Positions 39,601 to 54,600 of a DNA stretch of 64,000 nt are shown here, piece by piece. A program made the translations under genes and the position numbers. The stretch lies in NCBI GenBank assembly GCA_013433145.1, contig CM024173.1, positions 7,274,322-7,338,321 of the forward strand, in the 5' to 3' direction. The number at the start of each line of letters is the position of its first letter. The first letter of the stretch is position 1. This stretch comes from Ascaris suum. Taxonomy: Eukaryota > Nematoda > Chromadorea > Rhabditida > Ascarididae. The notes beneath the pieces are model-generated. The model ran no database searches. It saw nothing but the letters and a program-made list of their open reading frames with translations, and had not been told where the DNA came from.

Positions 39601-42600
39601 GGTGTGTTACCTGCCATTTCCGCAATTTTGATGCGAGTGTTAGTGTCTGTTGAGCATAATCATCAAACTTCGTCATTGGAGTGGATATTTTCATCACCAC
39701 GTTTCAGTTTCCTCTCTTCTCATTATTCTTTCCTCTCCTTGTCTCCCAACGTAAGCACATGTACACACTGATATCATCGTTGACAACAATATTAACCCCT
39801 TCGTGAATGTTCGATTGGTTTCTTATAGAGTTGTAGGATTCATAAACCGAGAGTTTTGTACCGACGTTTTTGTTGTCTAAGCAATACCGTAACAAGATAT
39901 CCTCAAGCATGGGCAATTAAATCATTTCTTTATCTAGGTTTGATGCCGTTTTCCTCCGGAAATAGCCAGAACGTCAGGAAGTTAGCAGAGAAGCTTTTCC
40001 TTGTGTTCTTTGGCAGATCTTAGGGCTCTTACCTCTTCATCATTCACAATTCAGATCAAGAAGTTCCGACCGGAGCATCGCACGCTTTGCCGACTGGCAA
40101 CATATTCGAATAGGAACACGCCTGAGTATCGATTCAAGCCACAAGAAGAGAGGATTAACCTGAATCAAGTAAGCGGCTTTTCTCGCTGATGAATTATTGA
40201 CGCCTTTTTATGTTTTTTGCTTTTTTACAATTCTCGATGTCATTTTGAAATCGTTTGCGGTGTACTCGTTTGCAAGCGATCTTTTCAAATGCGACCGTGG
40301 TCGAACAGACGATCCAAGGGTGTTGTTTCCCTATTTGGATATCTAAACGCAGCTAGTCTTTATTTACTTAAGCAATTGCCATTTACCTATAATCCGACTC
40401 ACCTTTACAAAGACGAACAACTGGAAAAATGATGGCACATGCTGATTGTTTTACTGGCAGTTTGGCGCTTGTTTCTACAACGAATCCACTTCTTTCTATG
40501 ATTCCGACGAAGTAACAGCCTAAAATCCTTCAAGGTGGAAAGATGGTACCTTACGGAATGGGAGAGAGAAAACACGCTCTATACGTTTCGCTTTGGTTAT
40601 TTGAAATTGGCGCCGGTAAAATCGAACGACAATGTTGAACAGGACGTTGGATCAGGGTATGATTTGTAGTGCATGCTTTATTTTAGTAAGCAAAACGAAA
40701 GGCGGTTCGAAATATAATAATCGAACAGAGAAGAAGGAATAAAACACAAGACCACAGCTGTCAAAAGTGGGTGTCAATTGAAACCAAAGGCAGATTTTTT
40801 TTCTAAGTGGAAATGCTTTAGGCCACTTGTGAGCGCAAAAACAGTAGTCGCTGAAACGACATCAATAGGAACTTTGTTCCATCCTTGGACGACGCAAAAA
40901 TTTAACTTTAATTCAAGACTGAGACTCGTATGAACGAATGAAGGCTATGAGTGCGTGAAGAATGACGCTGATCGGAGTAAGAGGACTTTGAATCCAGTGC
41001 AGTATCAGGGCGGTCGCTTACAAATTCGAAACACAATGTGGGGCCTAACTGAAGGGGCGATATTCCAGCGATTTGAAGCAGAAAATGAGCAGACGAGTTG
41101 CATGTTCAGAATCTGTGGAGCAAAAAACTTCGAAATTTCATTATTGACAAACAAATTCGCACGTTTCCAAAAATCTCCATTTCCGATTTCAAAAACGGCA
41201 ACGAGACTGGACAGCCATGTGTAAGAATAGGTCTCCTTATAGTGTTCGATGCCTTTTGCCCAATGAACTGTCCTTAGCACGCAGTTAGCTCAGCTTATCG
41301 CGGAGAAACGCGACAAAATGTATAAGTCGCACGAGGGAGGTCGCGGTCTTTGCAATTATACAGAAAAGGCGACTAAGACACGGCATAGAGCTAAGCACGT
41401 TTAGAAAGAATGACAGCAATGGGAGGAGATATAGAATCCTCTCACAACAATGTGGGGATTCTATTTTTCCTCTACCACAAGATCTCCAGCGAAATCTTTC
41501 TATTCATTTCGCTGGAATTTTATTTTGTCTGTATCGCCGATTGACGCGACACAGTTAGCTCACCTTGTATTCTCTAATTGTCGTCGACTTACAATTGGGC
41601 CGCAGACGGAGGGGCACTGCAGACATTGACGGCATTGGTAATAAGTAGACTAGATGAGAATGCCGCTTGAGATCGTTATTAAGATAGGAAGTGGGAGGAG
41701 AGGTGTGCGACATATCGGTGCATGTCGTTCTAAAACGTAATATCGATAGAGATATTCCTCAAATCTTTGTTGTCGAAACACGGAATGCATTACTACTACT
41801 CCACTCCTGAGTTTAATTTAGTGACTAAAAGAGCCAAAATGGTGGGAGATCACAGATGCTTTCATTTGTAGTTTACCAATGATTTTTGATATCAGAGTTT
41901 CTTCATGGTCGCTCTAAAAAGTGTTTTCTGTTTTTGATATCGATCGCACCTGTTCAGTGCGAGCTTCAGCAGTGTTTCCATGTCTTTTATTGTGAGAAGT
42001 CGAAAATCGCGCCGCTTCTTAAGAGAACAAGCAAATTTTTCAAAACAGCGCTGTTCAATAATCGGCTTAGCACTAAACATGAGATTAGCTGTTGAACTCT
42101 CAAGTACTTGTTTGTTTGTTTTTACCATTCGCTAGCATTATTGGTGGAAGTGCGACAGATAATTTCAGGCTGGTTTCGGCACCAATATCACTGCACTGGC
42201 TATGGACAGTGAACAATCCGGAGTTTTCGAGGAAGTACTCGAAAGATGATCCGAATGCACGACGCGAATATGTTGCTGAAAAATCGGCTGAAATGTGTCG
42301 TGATTGGTAAGTAATGGCAAATTTTGCTATTTGTTGTACATCTTGTTGTGATTCCTATTGTAGTTCCCATTCTATAAACTGCTATGTGATCCCCTTTCTT
42401 CATCAGTTTTTGGTCTGCACGCCTGTACATTGAAATATAAACGACGATTGATATATGAGTACTGAAGTATTAAAGAATTCAGCGTTCACTGTTTTCGATG
42501 TGCGTTTGTTTGTGCCACACAAGGTGACAGCATGAAAAAAAGGATTATTTTTCGATGTGATGTATGCTTTTGATGACTGATGTGCAGTTAATGAGCTCCT

Positions 42601-45600
42601 GTATAATATCCGTGTGAAGTATACAGGTATAATGAGGATGGTGCATTGTGGAATTTCATTCGCGACACAGAGACTAATGCTTCATGTCCTTGCGTAGAAC
42701 GACAGGCTCAAGTGGATCTGGGCAGATTTATGCCTCACCCTCGATGTTCTCAGGTAAGAACTGCTCCATTACTGATACCACTATACCACTAACTTCAGAG
42801 GTTTTTAAGATGGAGGCTGTGTTTTAGTGGCGCTTTTTTTGAATGATATGGTCTGATAGAAGTAGGAAACGATTTTGGAGAATGGCTGGGTATTTCAAGA
42901 TCGAGGGAAAATATCAGAGTGCAGGATGAGTCATTTTTTTCGATCAGGAAGTTCTGGATAATTTCACTGAAAGAGAGTTGAGAAGGCGGAGATACGGTAA
43001 TGGCGTTGCGTAACCAAGAAGCTTTTTTCTATTTGTTCCTGCCATCAGCAAATTGGGAGCTATCAGGTCTGCTGCGTCGCAGGTATGTTGCAGTGTAACA
43101 ATATCTGTTTTAACAAATGAATTTTTGTGCACTGCAGTGATTTTCTGAGCAGATAATAATACCTTAAGGTATTCCGTGATATCACTTGCACATCAATGAT
43201 TGGTGCCAAAAACTGTTATATGTCGTCTGAAAATATCTACGGTTCATATGCTGGCGATGGAGCAAACCCTTCAGGAGAGAAAACTGCGTACGTTTTTTTA
43301 TCTTCTTGATAAGTTTCTTCATAAGAATCTATGGCACATCACAGCGTGTTACGCATCTTCATTCGTAAATATAATTAAAAGGCCATGAAATGTTTGAAAG
43401 GAAAAGTGAGCGCCTACGAATGAAAGCAGTTTTGGAAGACACAAAATATCTGAGAGAATTGGGTGGTTACTTAAAGATCCCTCGCAGAGGATGTGAAAGC
43501 TGTCAACGCAAAAGTCCTGCGGGATAGATGAGATAAGATTGAATGGTGCGAAGGAAGGATCCAACGCCTTGTAGCTAAGAAATGACAGAGAAAAAGAGCG
43601 CGCTCTTTACATGCATTCATTTATTTTCTTTTATATTTAGACTCCGTTCCGTGATGTTTAGACCAAAAGCTGTGAATTAGTTTCAAACATTGAAGGTAAA
43701 TTTTCTTCGCCACATGAACAAATTTTCAAACGGGGATCAGTTTGCTTCGAAATGTCTTCGCAAGAAGGATATTGAGAATATTGACACTTTAGGATGCTAA
43801 AAGCAGTTTTCTTTGAGTAGAGGGAGATAAAAGCTGGACTGGATGAGGTACTCGAAACCAGATGGACTTGTAAAAGTTTAAGGAGGGCACCACATACGGA
43901 AGTCATGTTACTTGTGTGAGCCAAATCAATTGAAAATTTCTTTGCGCTTTTGACAAATAGTACAGCTATTACAGGTAGGATGCGAGCTTGTTGCGTCGCA
44001 GGCCCGGAGTCTGCCAGAATTGATTTCTTCGCACTAGCGTTCCAAGGCTCCTGCAGTTTCAATCGGTTTCTGCTACATTCTGCAGCCTGCAAGCGTCTTA
44101 ACAAGGCTCGCACTGGTTGCATTGATCTCACCTACATTAATCTCAGTTAGGGCGCATGAGGCCTGGGCATTTATGTCCCACCGACCTTTCTCGCAGTTTT
44201 TCAATTATCTGATTGCATATGAGATATTCACGCCCTTGTTCTTTCATCGTTTTCTTTTTGTCATTTTCCCCGACTATCCTGTCGGATCTCTGGAATGTCT
44301 ACGTCCTACCCCTCCCCCCACCCGCAATGAGGTGGGGTTTCGAGGAGTGAGAAGAGAAGCGAGAAGGTTCTCATCTCTGCAGCGCAGTAGTTTTCGGTTA
44401 TGGAGCAGAGCTAAAGAATTTCTTTTCAGAAGATTCCCAACTCATTACGGACAAGTTTGCTGCTACGATTCAGAAGGAAAGTTGATGCAAACAAGTTATC
44501 AGCCGGTGATTAAAGTAGTCGAGGATACACCGTACAATCCGGGATTTCCGCTTCGAGCCTACGAATTTGGAACGTCGCCATACATGGGACAATTTGAGGT
44601 AGTACAAGCGACCTTTGGCGGCATTTGATGCACTTTTTCGAGAACTACGTAAAAAGCAGCGCCGCTGATACATTTAAAGGATATTGTCATTTGCTTTCAT
44701 CACGTACCTCAACCCAGCTGGAGCAGCTACCAGGAATATGTGAGGAATTTGCCCGTAAAAAACTTTACAGTATCACTTGCGCGTTTGTGTACGAAATGTG
44801 GAATTGAATGTATGGCATGAAAAAAATTTCATAATATCCCGGTCAGTGTGACTTACCTGAGCTACATTTGCTGGTAAACTAAGGACCCCTGCGTGTAACA
44901 CGTGTCGTTTTAAATTCTAGACTGGAAGGATTTCCCTGCCTTCGCCGTCCCATTTGTCCTTTAATTGATTCCTGTGCATAAGATGATAGCCAGTGATGTA
45001 TTTTCAACATTTGTATCATATCGGATAACATCTTTAGTAGACCGCAAGATGTGCATTTATTCCATTCACATTTGCAATTTTGTGACGCACAGATATAGCG
45101 TCTTGAAGTATTGCTGGATGCGATAAGGAACGCCAACTCTCCCGTTGAAGATACGCGGAGAAAAACTTTGAGGCTCTAACTGTTTTGATAGCGGTCCATG
45201 GCAAAATAGAAAAACGCTTTGTTTGCAGGTGCCCGGATTGTCCGCATTCCACAATGATTATATGCCCTATTTCCTGTGCTGCAAGTACGCGAACTTCCGC
45301 TGTCAACTTTTCTACTGGAGGCGGCCAAGCAGCGGCTGCCAACAGTATCAGCCTCCTGCAGTTGGTCAGTTATACTTTCGTATCTCGTTGACTGTTAGCA
45401 ACATTCTTTGCAAAGAATTCTCACCAGTGCTGCTGAACAACTAAGAAGTAATCGAAGTTTTGTTCCTTATACCTGCCATAACCGGAGTTTTTTCCTTATA
45501 GTCGCCACCACACCTCGGATTTTCAGCTGAAGCAAGAAGAAGGAATGTGTGAGGTTTCGAATCTGAAGAAGTGCACTTCAGCATATATGAAGTAAAGCAG

Positions 45601-48600
45601 TTCTGGACCCCAGAGAGCTAAAACTGTTTAGTGAAATTGTTTAAATTCGATAATTCTTCCATGAGTAAGGGAAGGAGGAGAGACGGGCGTACAGGGAAGG
45701 GAGATGGGGAGGAGGAGACATGTTCAACGAGAGGTTGGGCGATCACGTTTCGCGGAACCACATAAGTTTGTCTAATTTGCTGCATTTGGCAGGCGTACAC
45801 AGCAGAGAGAGGCTTTGCCAACTTTGCCGTCCACAGATTTGCCTGTTCTTTAAAAAAAGATGTTGTTATGAGGAAAAAACGTAGAATTTAGGCGAAGGGC
45901 AGGGTGCAGGTTCGTTCACTACAATCGATAACGATAAATTCATATTCAACGAACCTGGAGTGTATACGATGCTGTACATACCTCAGACCCTCACAAATCC
46001 TGAGGTGCGGATTCAGATTCGTCTTGAACGTTATCCGAATCGCAAGGTTGACTTCAGTAAGTCCTACTACTCTTCGTTCTCATATTCGGTAATTAATATA
46101 GTATATAATAATGCATATATGAATAGAGAAGCGCAAGAGAGGCCACTTTATCATATCGGATGTCTTTAACGCGAAGGAATTTTAATGTGTGATTATCTAT
46201 AGTTTGGTCGTTTTATTCGCTTATATTCGATATGAGAGCAGTTGCTGCAGACATTTCCGTATGTTGAATGCTATTGGTATGTGTTGAGCATTGTATGTAT
46301 CTATGAGAGTTTATGTTACTTGCTCTTTCTTGATGAGTTTTTTATGCAGTATGCACTGACGATGCAGTGAAAACATCGTGGAACTTAAGGTTTATTGGGA
46401 CGATATATTGGGCAGGCAGACTTGGTTCAGCCGACGAACGCCACTGTGATAACAGGTATAGCACTTGAAGCGACTGGCACCGATCGAGTGAACGTCGTCG
46501 TACGTAAGGATACGAGGAGATTTCGTTATAGAACGAGTGTGATTGTGGGCAATATACTGCGATATTTCGATACAATGTCTATACAACGATTTAAAGGTGA
46601 GGGTTTCATACACACTTAAGGCATGAAATATTTCCGTTTATTCACATTGTAAGTAATGAAACTTCAAAATATTTCCCTTGGGCATGCTCATAAGCTTTCC
46701 CAATATTCATGAAAATCTGCAAGGGAGGAGGAAATGATTTGAGGCGCTGAAACCTGCTCAGAAGTTCGTTATCGTGGGCGAATTTATTTAGATGAAGTGA
46801 CCTTTCACAGAAAAATTTTGGAGAGCAGGAGCGCATTTTTTCTTGTTTTGGTTCATTTCATCGACCACTCCAATACTGAAGTGCATTTCCTACTGGATTT
46901 TGCTTGATTCTTCGCATTTGTGCATACTCATAGTTTAATTTTTGACTATGAGCTATTGATTTGATGCTGCGGACATGGATTAACTTGGAGAGAAATGCAG
47001 CTCACTTCTTTCACACTGAGCAGTCAACTTAAAGTCCTATTCGGCTTATGTGTCCATTTTTGAGCTATATTGGAAAATCAAATGAAAATCGCCGCTTTAT
47101 GTTAGTAAATTTCAAAGATGGGAAAAGATCGTCTCGTCTGGCTATGAAGTTTCGATTGTTTCAATTCTCTGAGTTCTTTGAGAAGTCGTTTTCATAGGCG
47201 TGTTGGTGTATGTGAACAATGTCGAACGAGGTCAGCCAGAAGTCTACGTCGTTTTGGAAGAAGCACAGATCGGTGTTCGGATTCGGGAATCGTATGCTCT
47301 CGACATTGATCGACTACAAAACTATCAGGAGAGCATGGGATTACTCGATGTGCTCCTCAGTGTTCCACCACACTACGGCGTGGTATGTGAACGTTGCTTG
47401 TATTGTTGCGATCGTTTTGGACCACCATTGAATTGCATAAACGATCATCTTCGATTGCACATTATACTTGAAACGAATGCTTCGTAACGAGGTTGTTTTA
47501 GATAGGTACTGTTGAAAGACTTCAATAAGTTTTGACGGTTATGAAAATAGTCTCGAAAAATTTTTTTCAACAAGCGAAACTGAATGCGCGTTTCCTATTC
47601 TTTCCTTTAAGTAACCCTCTGGTGGTATTTTCGTCGTCTTAATTTCACTCCACAAATGGGCTCACTAATGATCCACCAGCTACTAACTTGTATAATGAAA
47701 GGGCGTAGAAGGAGCAAACTTCTCTTGTAACAGAATCACCGCTCACTTGCATTTGACCATCGGTGAGAAATTCAACGTATTTGATGTGCTGTTTTTCGAA
47801 AGTGGCTTATTGTTCAAACTTTGAGTTCGTTGCTGGGGCTCTAGGCATTCTATATGATGAAGCAGTTCTTATCTATGAAACGGGTATCTTGATGATACGA
47901 CACGGGTGACGCTTCCATCGAATACTTCGCCATACTTTGGAACAGAATTTTCCGGGTACCTCCACAGTTTATATGTTTGCAGTTTATGGTTAATGATGAC
48001 GGGACACTGCTTACTTTCAAACTTTTCCTCGTTATTTGATCATATGGAAATATTGCAGCGACCGGATGGCGACAAAACTCGTGAGCAAGAGCAGCGACGT
48101 CTCTACAATCTTCCAAGGGTTAGCGGTCTTATGAGGCCATTCCCAGACCAGACTTCTTCTTCATATCTGCTTGGGCTCACACTCAACGATGTTAATTCGG
48201 AAACGATTCGGCAACAGATCATCACCAACTGTTAGAGTTTCGATTTATTCACGTTCATTATGATAGTTTTGGAGAGCCATGAACGGAGCATCACTGCTCA
48301 TACAATTCCAAAAGTTCTTCATTTTGTTTACTCTAATAAGGTGTTTCAAGGTGGGGATTATTTGTGCTCATAAGGAGGATAGCGTTCTACAAGTTGAAAT
48401 TGTTACTCGAAATTCAATTATAGATGCATTTCATTAAAATAATGGTCGGTTTGTAATAACTGTTTCAGTTGCTTTCTATGCTGAAGCAGATAGTACTACC
48501 TTTCTGTGTACTTGAGTTGCTGATTCCAGATCGAATCCCGGGAAGCGGTGAACCGGGCAGTGATCAAAATATAGCGGGTACAGTGAACAACAATATTCCT

Positions 48601-51600
48601 ATGGACAATATGTTCACAACAAGTCGTGATGAGGACAAGAAGTTCGAGGTATTCCCGGAGGCGTCTATGAAGAGTGGACCCGTTTATAAAGCTGCTGAAA
48701 AATACGAAATGTAAGTGTTGGAATTTTTCTAATGTAATGGCATTGTGCAACTGTGAGCAGAAAACATTAGCACTCTGACTGCAGTAATGCACCAATCTAA
48801 CCATATCTGTTTTGCATTCGTGGACGAGTGATGGATTTACGTTTCAGTGGTTCTTGCCGGTTCGTAGCACAAACGGGTCAAATGCTTAATCAGTTATTGA
48901 TGACGTGCCGAGATCTTCAACAAGACAACCAGAGTACGTTCTTCATGTCCATCTTCTAATTACGGTAGACGAAGTCCTGCTTTTATCATCTTATCCAAAG
49001 AATCATGCCTCTGTGGTGTGTAGCCGTTGTTACACTTCAAAGAAGTCTGAGGAAGTGTGACATCTGGATTTTGTGCTGAAAATGCGGCCGAGAGTCGCTG
49101 ACTTTGCTTTAGCGACATCAGGTGCACTGCAAACTATTTAAATGTGGCGCTGAGATTGCTCCTGCAGATGCAATGCTTTTGATAGGTAGAAGAGCCAGTC
49201 GTTATCTTAAGTAGAGTAGAATTGTATCTTGCTGTTGGTCACGCACTTGTGATTTCACTTTTAACCAATGTTTGATAAACTAATTACGTTTGTTTGGGAA
49301 TGTGGAAAAGTGTTGCGAAAGGATTTTCAATCTAATCTCCTCTAAATTCCGCCTTTCTTTTCCTGTCGTCGTCATTAGAAAATAGTTTTAACATGAATGG
49401 ATACTGCGGTTTTCTAACTTTTTTTCCACGTCCTCTTACAAGTCGAGATTCACAGGCTGCATAGTGAACTTTGTCGATAAAAACCCACTGAAAAACAAGG
49501 ACCGACGGCTCATAGCACTGCAAGATTTACAGCATAGAACATAAACAATAGTGTGACTAAGGGACACACAACCGCTATCTAGTACGGCTCTCTGACGTTC
49601 AGAACTTCCAAAACAATGCAGCCTCATGCCAAACTTCTCATTCTTTTCCGCCACACCTTTTGAGAATCATTGAGTTGGTTACTTAAGGTTCTGCTTCGGT
49701 ATTAGTTCCCCCATATTGTGAGGAATGCTAGGAATGCTAGTATATTTTTTTAAAAAAGAGTGCTGCCTTTCCACGAGGGCGGATCACGGTCACCTACACA
49801 GTATATGGCCACTCTATGCTAGCCGTGAAAGCGAGCTTAGTGGCTGAGGAAGTGATCGAAATCGGTAATGTGTGAAGCAGAATACTCAAAAAAAATTCCA
49901 AAAAGTTGCTGTTAACTTCGATTTCTTTCCTTCTTCCACTAATGAGCAAACGATTCTTTAAAGTCTCTCGACTTCTCGGAATAATCGAAGTGGCGGTATA
50001 CCCTCCGTTTCTGATTTTGGCATCTTTGATAACGCCTATGGTCTAAAGGCGCTTTGCCATGTGCTACTTCCGCTTTCATCACTAATATAATACGTCATTG
50101 TCACTTGACAGTCTCTTTAATTCACAGGTGCACGTCTTTACCTTTTCACGATATATAGTCCTCAGTCATTTCCACCTGTGTTCGCTACTCACCCATCTCA
50201 CCCGTGCACTCTGTTCTTTTCTTTATCTGCGCTGTTGTTTCACACCGATTATAATGAGAATATAAATGGGTACTTATATTTTAGAAAAGTCTTCTTGAAA
50301 GGCGTCACAAAAGATATTCAATCTAACATGTAAAATATTCAAAAACGCTGTTTAACGTCCCCTCAGCACAGATTTCTCTCACAGCTCGGCGAGAAACTAA
50401 AGGAAGTTGTTCTTTATAGTAAACAAGCAGCCAATGCAAAGTGCGGCCATTCAGCGCTATGGTGTTAATCAGTGCCCGCACAATCCCGCCCAAATCGTCC
50501 AGGAGTGTGGTGACAGCGTTCCATGTCTCTACGATTATTCGATGCTTGATTCACGTATTCTTGGAATGGAGGCATCCAATTCGTGGAATGCGTTCACACT
50601 CGATAGATCTCAGGCTTCACGTCACTGTACGTTTATTTCTTTCAAGACTACGAATAAGTTGCAAATTATGAGAAATGTAGGACGTTACGTAAGAATATTT
50701 TAGTGCAAAAGGTCTACTTAACTCTAAACGAATGACCGAAGAGGGGTGAATATTTGTGCATTATGATGTTGTACAGTAGCAACGTTTGTGCATTTGATGC
50801 GAACATTCATAGTTAGGTGACTTGATCATTTCATTGATGCAAGCAAAGAGCACACTGAAAAACGCTCAAACAAGTGCCGACATCCACATCGCGACACATT
50901 CGACTGTTCTGAATAACAGAAGTTATGAAGGATTCAATAATTCGACGGTGATAAATGAAACGCTCACGTTCACTTATAAAATATTTTGATGCGATTTTCA
51001 GCTGTGGTTGCATTTTGAATGCTTTCCACATACATTTCATAGGATATTAACAACTCAACTAATCCTCCTTCATGGGAATGCTGCCCTTGAAATACTGAAA
51101 TATGTTACCAACGTTGCTTGTTGAAGATAACTTTTGCAGGGGATAGTTTAAACGATTAAAGAAACAACCTGAAAGAAGCGATATATTCATTTTTACCGGT
51201 CAGTATTTGCTAAATGCTGCAAACGAGGCACACCTTAGTCAGCTGTGAAGTGTTGAATTTGAGAACAGCTACCTACCATCGCTGATCCGATTTTCGAATT
51301 AGATTTTAGCTTCATTTCTCCTACCTGCAAAATATTTTCATTACAAATGAGCTGAACAAGTCGTTGTTAGCTTCATTTCTCGCCGTTTCTTTCAGACAAC
51401 AGCTGCGGTCCGATAAACATTGAATATCCGGAGTATCTCATGAAAACGCCCTCATTAGCATCCGGTTATCTGGAGGGAGATGTGGCTCGTTTCGATTGTT
51501 TCCAATCCCATTGGATCAAAGGCGACAACGAATACAAATGTCAGTTGTCATTTCCACTTCATACCAGCCATCTTTCTCATTTTGACTGCTCCATAATTTG

Positions 51601-54600
51601 ATAAGAATAATAATAATCTTCGTGATTCATTTCTCACTTTACTCAAGTCAGAGTATGGGTTATCAAGAACTTTTTTCTCTATTAGCATTCCATAAAGCAA
51701 CAATCCTTTTTTAACTAATGAGTAACATCTCTCGCGTTATCGCAATCGGGGTTCCTAAGGCATAGAGCATCTGATTTCTCTCAGATGGCGCGCTCATCTC
51801 TGTTGCATTAGACCAGCTTATTCAAAGCATGCTAGATAAGCTCGATCGCTTATTGTTTTCGATTTTCAGTGTCTAATAGTGATAGATGTTATCAGTTTAT
51901 GTTAATGCTTTCAAGTCTTCGAGCGCTATCTTTCTCTCCCATTTCCTCTCTATTATATGGGTGAGCTGCATAGAAATAAGCCGTTAAATAATTTTTTTAC
52001 ATTGTTCATGTGTTCTCTATATTTATAGTTTTCCGCGGAGTGCCGAGGTGAATGAATTTTGCCTATTCAGGTTCACTCATCGTTGATCAAAATCATCCGG
52101 ACGACTATCGCTTCGAATGGAACAAAGGCTCACAGCCGTGGTGTCGATCAAGAGAAAAGGACAATCTTTTCAAGTGGCTAGCCGCCATATTCGGAGTTCT
52201 TGGCATTCTTGGCGTAAGTTTTTAGCCTACATGTTCTTTGTGTATGATGTACATGACTGCTGCTCTTTGGGTTGAGCTAAAAGTCAAAAGCCAAAGAAGA
52301 GCACTTAAGAATACTGCAAACGTCCGCATAAAGACTGAATTACCTCACTGCCATGATAGAGAGTAAGTCTTCGCTTATTGCGCGACACATCTTTTATTAT
52401 CCTTTAGTTGTTGTGCATGTTGAGCATTCGCGGAGACAGAATGGGTACTTATTCCTCTACTACGCCATTCCATCCTGAGCATTCTGCAGCGGCTGCTCTG
52501 AAACGTTCCGAGGTGCAAATGCAACAATATCATTATTACCTAGGCTTGTTTTTTTTGGATGCTGATAAAAGTGAATTAAATCGGCAGTGGGATCAGTGCA
52601 GAAATGGATTCTTTTTGGATACGATTCGAACACTCTTATAGGTGACATAAAATGTTTCAAGGAAATCATAACGAGACTTTCTGTTTTAAAGGAGTTCCAT
52701 TTTTTATTGCAGTGACAGTAACGTTGTTGTTTGTATTTAGCTGATAGCGTGTCTATTTCTGTGTTGTTGGTGCTTGAAGCAGAAGAGACGAAAAGTTGCT
52801 GAAGAAAAAGCAAGTCGGCGATTATCATACGTCGACGAAAAGACACCAATGCGAGCCGATACGGTACGTCCGTTTCTGTAAAAGTGTGCATTCTTTGAAA
52901 AATTTTTATTTAGTCTTTGGAAAGACAGTGCCGTGTGACTGTGGCGCTGTTTTCTTAGTAAACGGAAAGCTTTTGAAATAGAGAGGAGTATATCGTAAAT
53001 GTTAGCCTCGTAAGCACGCTCACGTTTCAGCAGAGAAAGAAGTCGTGAATATTCTTTTATAGACTTATGATACGCGTGCTTTCTCGAAGAGCAAGGCGGA
53101 GTCGTTGAACAGTTTAAGCAACCGAGGCAGCCTCAGGGAGGCTGAAGTGTATAGGAAGGATCAAGGAAGTGGAAAGAATTATCGCGCGGACTACAGAGAC
53201 GCCATGGAAGAGGATGGCAATGTGCAGGCAATGACTAATGTGAGAAGTGCGCCGAATCTTGCTGAAGGTTTGAAAATTGCAAAGCATTCCATGCATTTCG
53301 TTTCTTCTTTGAAGAAATGCAGAGGATTCTGCAACATGATATAACTTATAGGCTCAAGCAAAGAACATACACTGTGAGGGCTCCTGTGAGGTCGGGAACG
53401 CCGTCACTCTGAAAGTGGAAGTGCTTCTCGACAGTTTTTCCGTTTGGAACAGCAGGCGCTATTACTGTTCGGCCACTACGCATTTGCTTGTTAGCTGCAT
53501 GTTCGACAGAAATTTTTGCGGCTCATGAAAGAGCATAATTTCTAGTTCATTGTAAGGAGCATTTAGTTTGCATGCCTTTCCTGCCCCAACATGAACCAGA
53601 TTCTACTGTCCCCAGCGTGCCTTTTCGATGAAAAAAGTGAAAGTAATATAGCCTTCATTATTAGGAACCACTGATAAATGGAGATCATAAGTAGGTTGGA
53701 ACAGTTGGTTTTATAATCACGACGGTGTATATGGAAAGGTTTTCCCTAATGTTTTATGGGAATGAGGCGAAGTTTGTTTTACCGGCTCCGTTTCAAAGTT
53801 TTACTCCTTCATCTCGATGTGGTGAAGAATTTTTGCAATGAATCTGTCTACCCCTTCAAGGAATAGACTACTCGAGTGGCGCTGGTTTCACAACCGGAAC
53901 AAAATATGGAGGATCACTAGGATATCCCCCACCCCCACCACCAAATTACGCCAGTTCACTAGACTACATGACCGGTGATTCGTATCATGGAGGTGCGGAC
54001 TTTTCGGCAGCCGCTGGTGCCGGAAACGCTGGAGGTGTGTATCGTGAAACTGTTACTGCTGCCGCCGCAGCTCCAACAAAGACGACCACAACCACTGTCA
54101 CTACAACAACACGGTTTGTTGCTACTCAGGTGTTGATATTAAACTGCCACAAGGGGCACTAAGCGCTTAAATTAAAGGTTTAATCAAAAGTGATACGCTT
54201 TTGTATCTCTCATTTCTCTCATTTCCTGGTTTCAGCAAAACGCTCTTAACATATTTCATTCACACTCGTTGCTCGACGTTGGGAACTGATAACATTGCAG
54301 TTTACAATAGCAGCCCTAGCATGGGTACTAGAAATCATCACAGTTCAACAAAAGGAAATTGATGGAAGACATTTGAACTTTCATCGTTCTCACTGCTCAG
54401 TTAATTATTGATATATCGATCCATTCGTGGATAATGGAAATTCGGTTTTGCGAAAATACGATGTGATGTAAAACGCATTTAGTCGTAATCAGTACAGAAG
54501 TTGCACGTAGTGCTGAGAATATTAGACTGATCCTCGATACCAGAACACCTTTCTTCACTCCTTTCACCTCCGTGTTTCGAGTGTTCATCGGCTAACATAC

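Noticed and set aside
41279..41380. tRNA-like A box (GTTAGCTCAG)
   Set aside because: No B box or cloverleaf could be drawn downstream; the second occurrence at 41556 also lacks one.
43658..44131. Minus-strand ORF of 157 codons, among the longest unspliced ORFs of the window
   Set aside because: Lies antisense inside copy 2 intron 16, has no recognisable domain and no supporting splice or start context.
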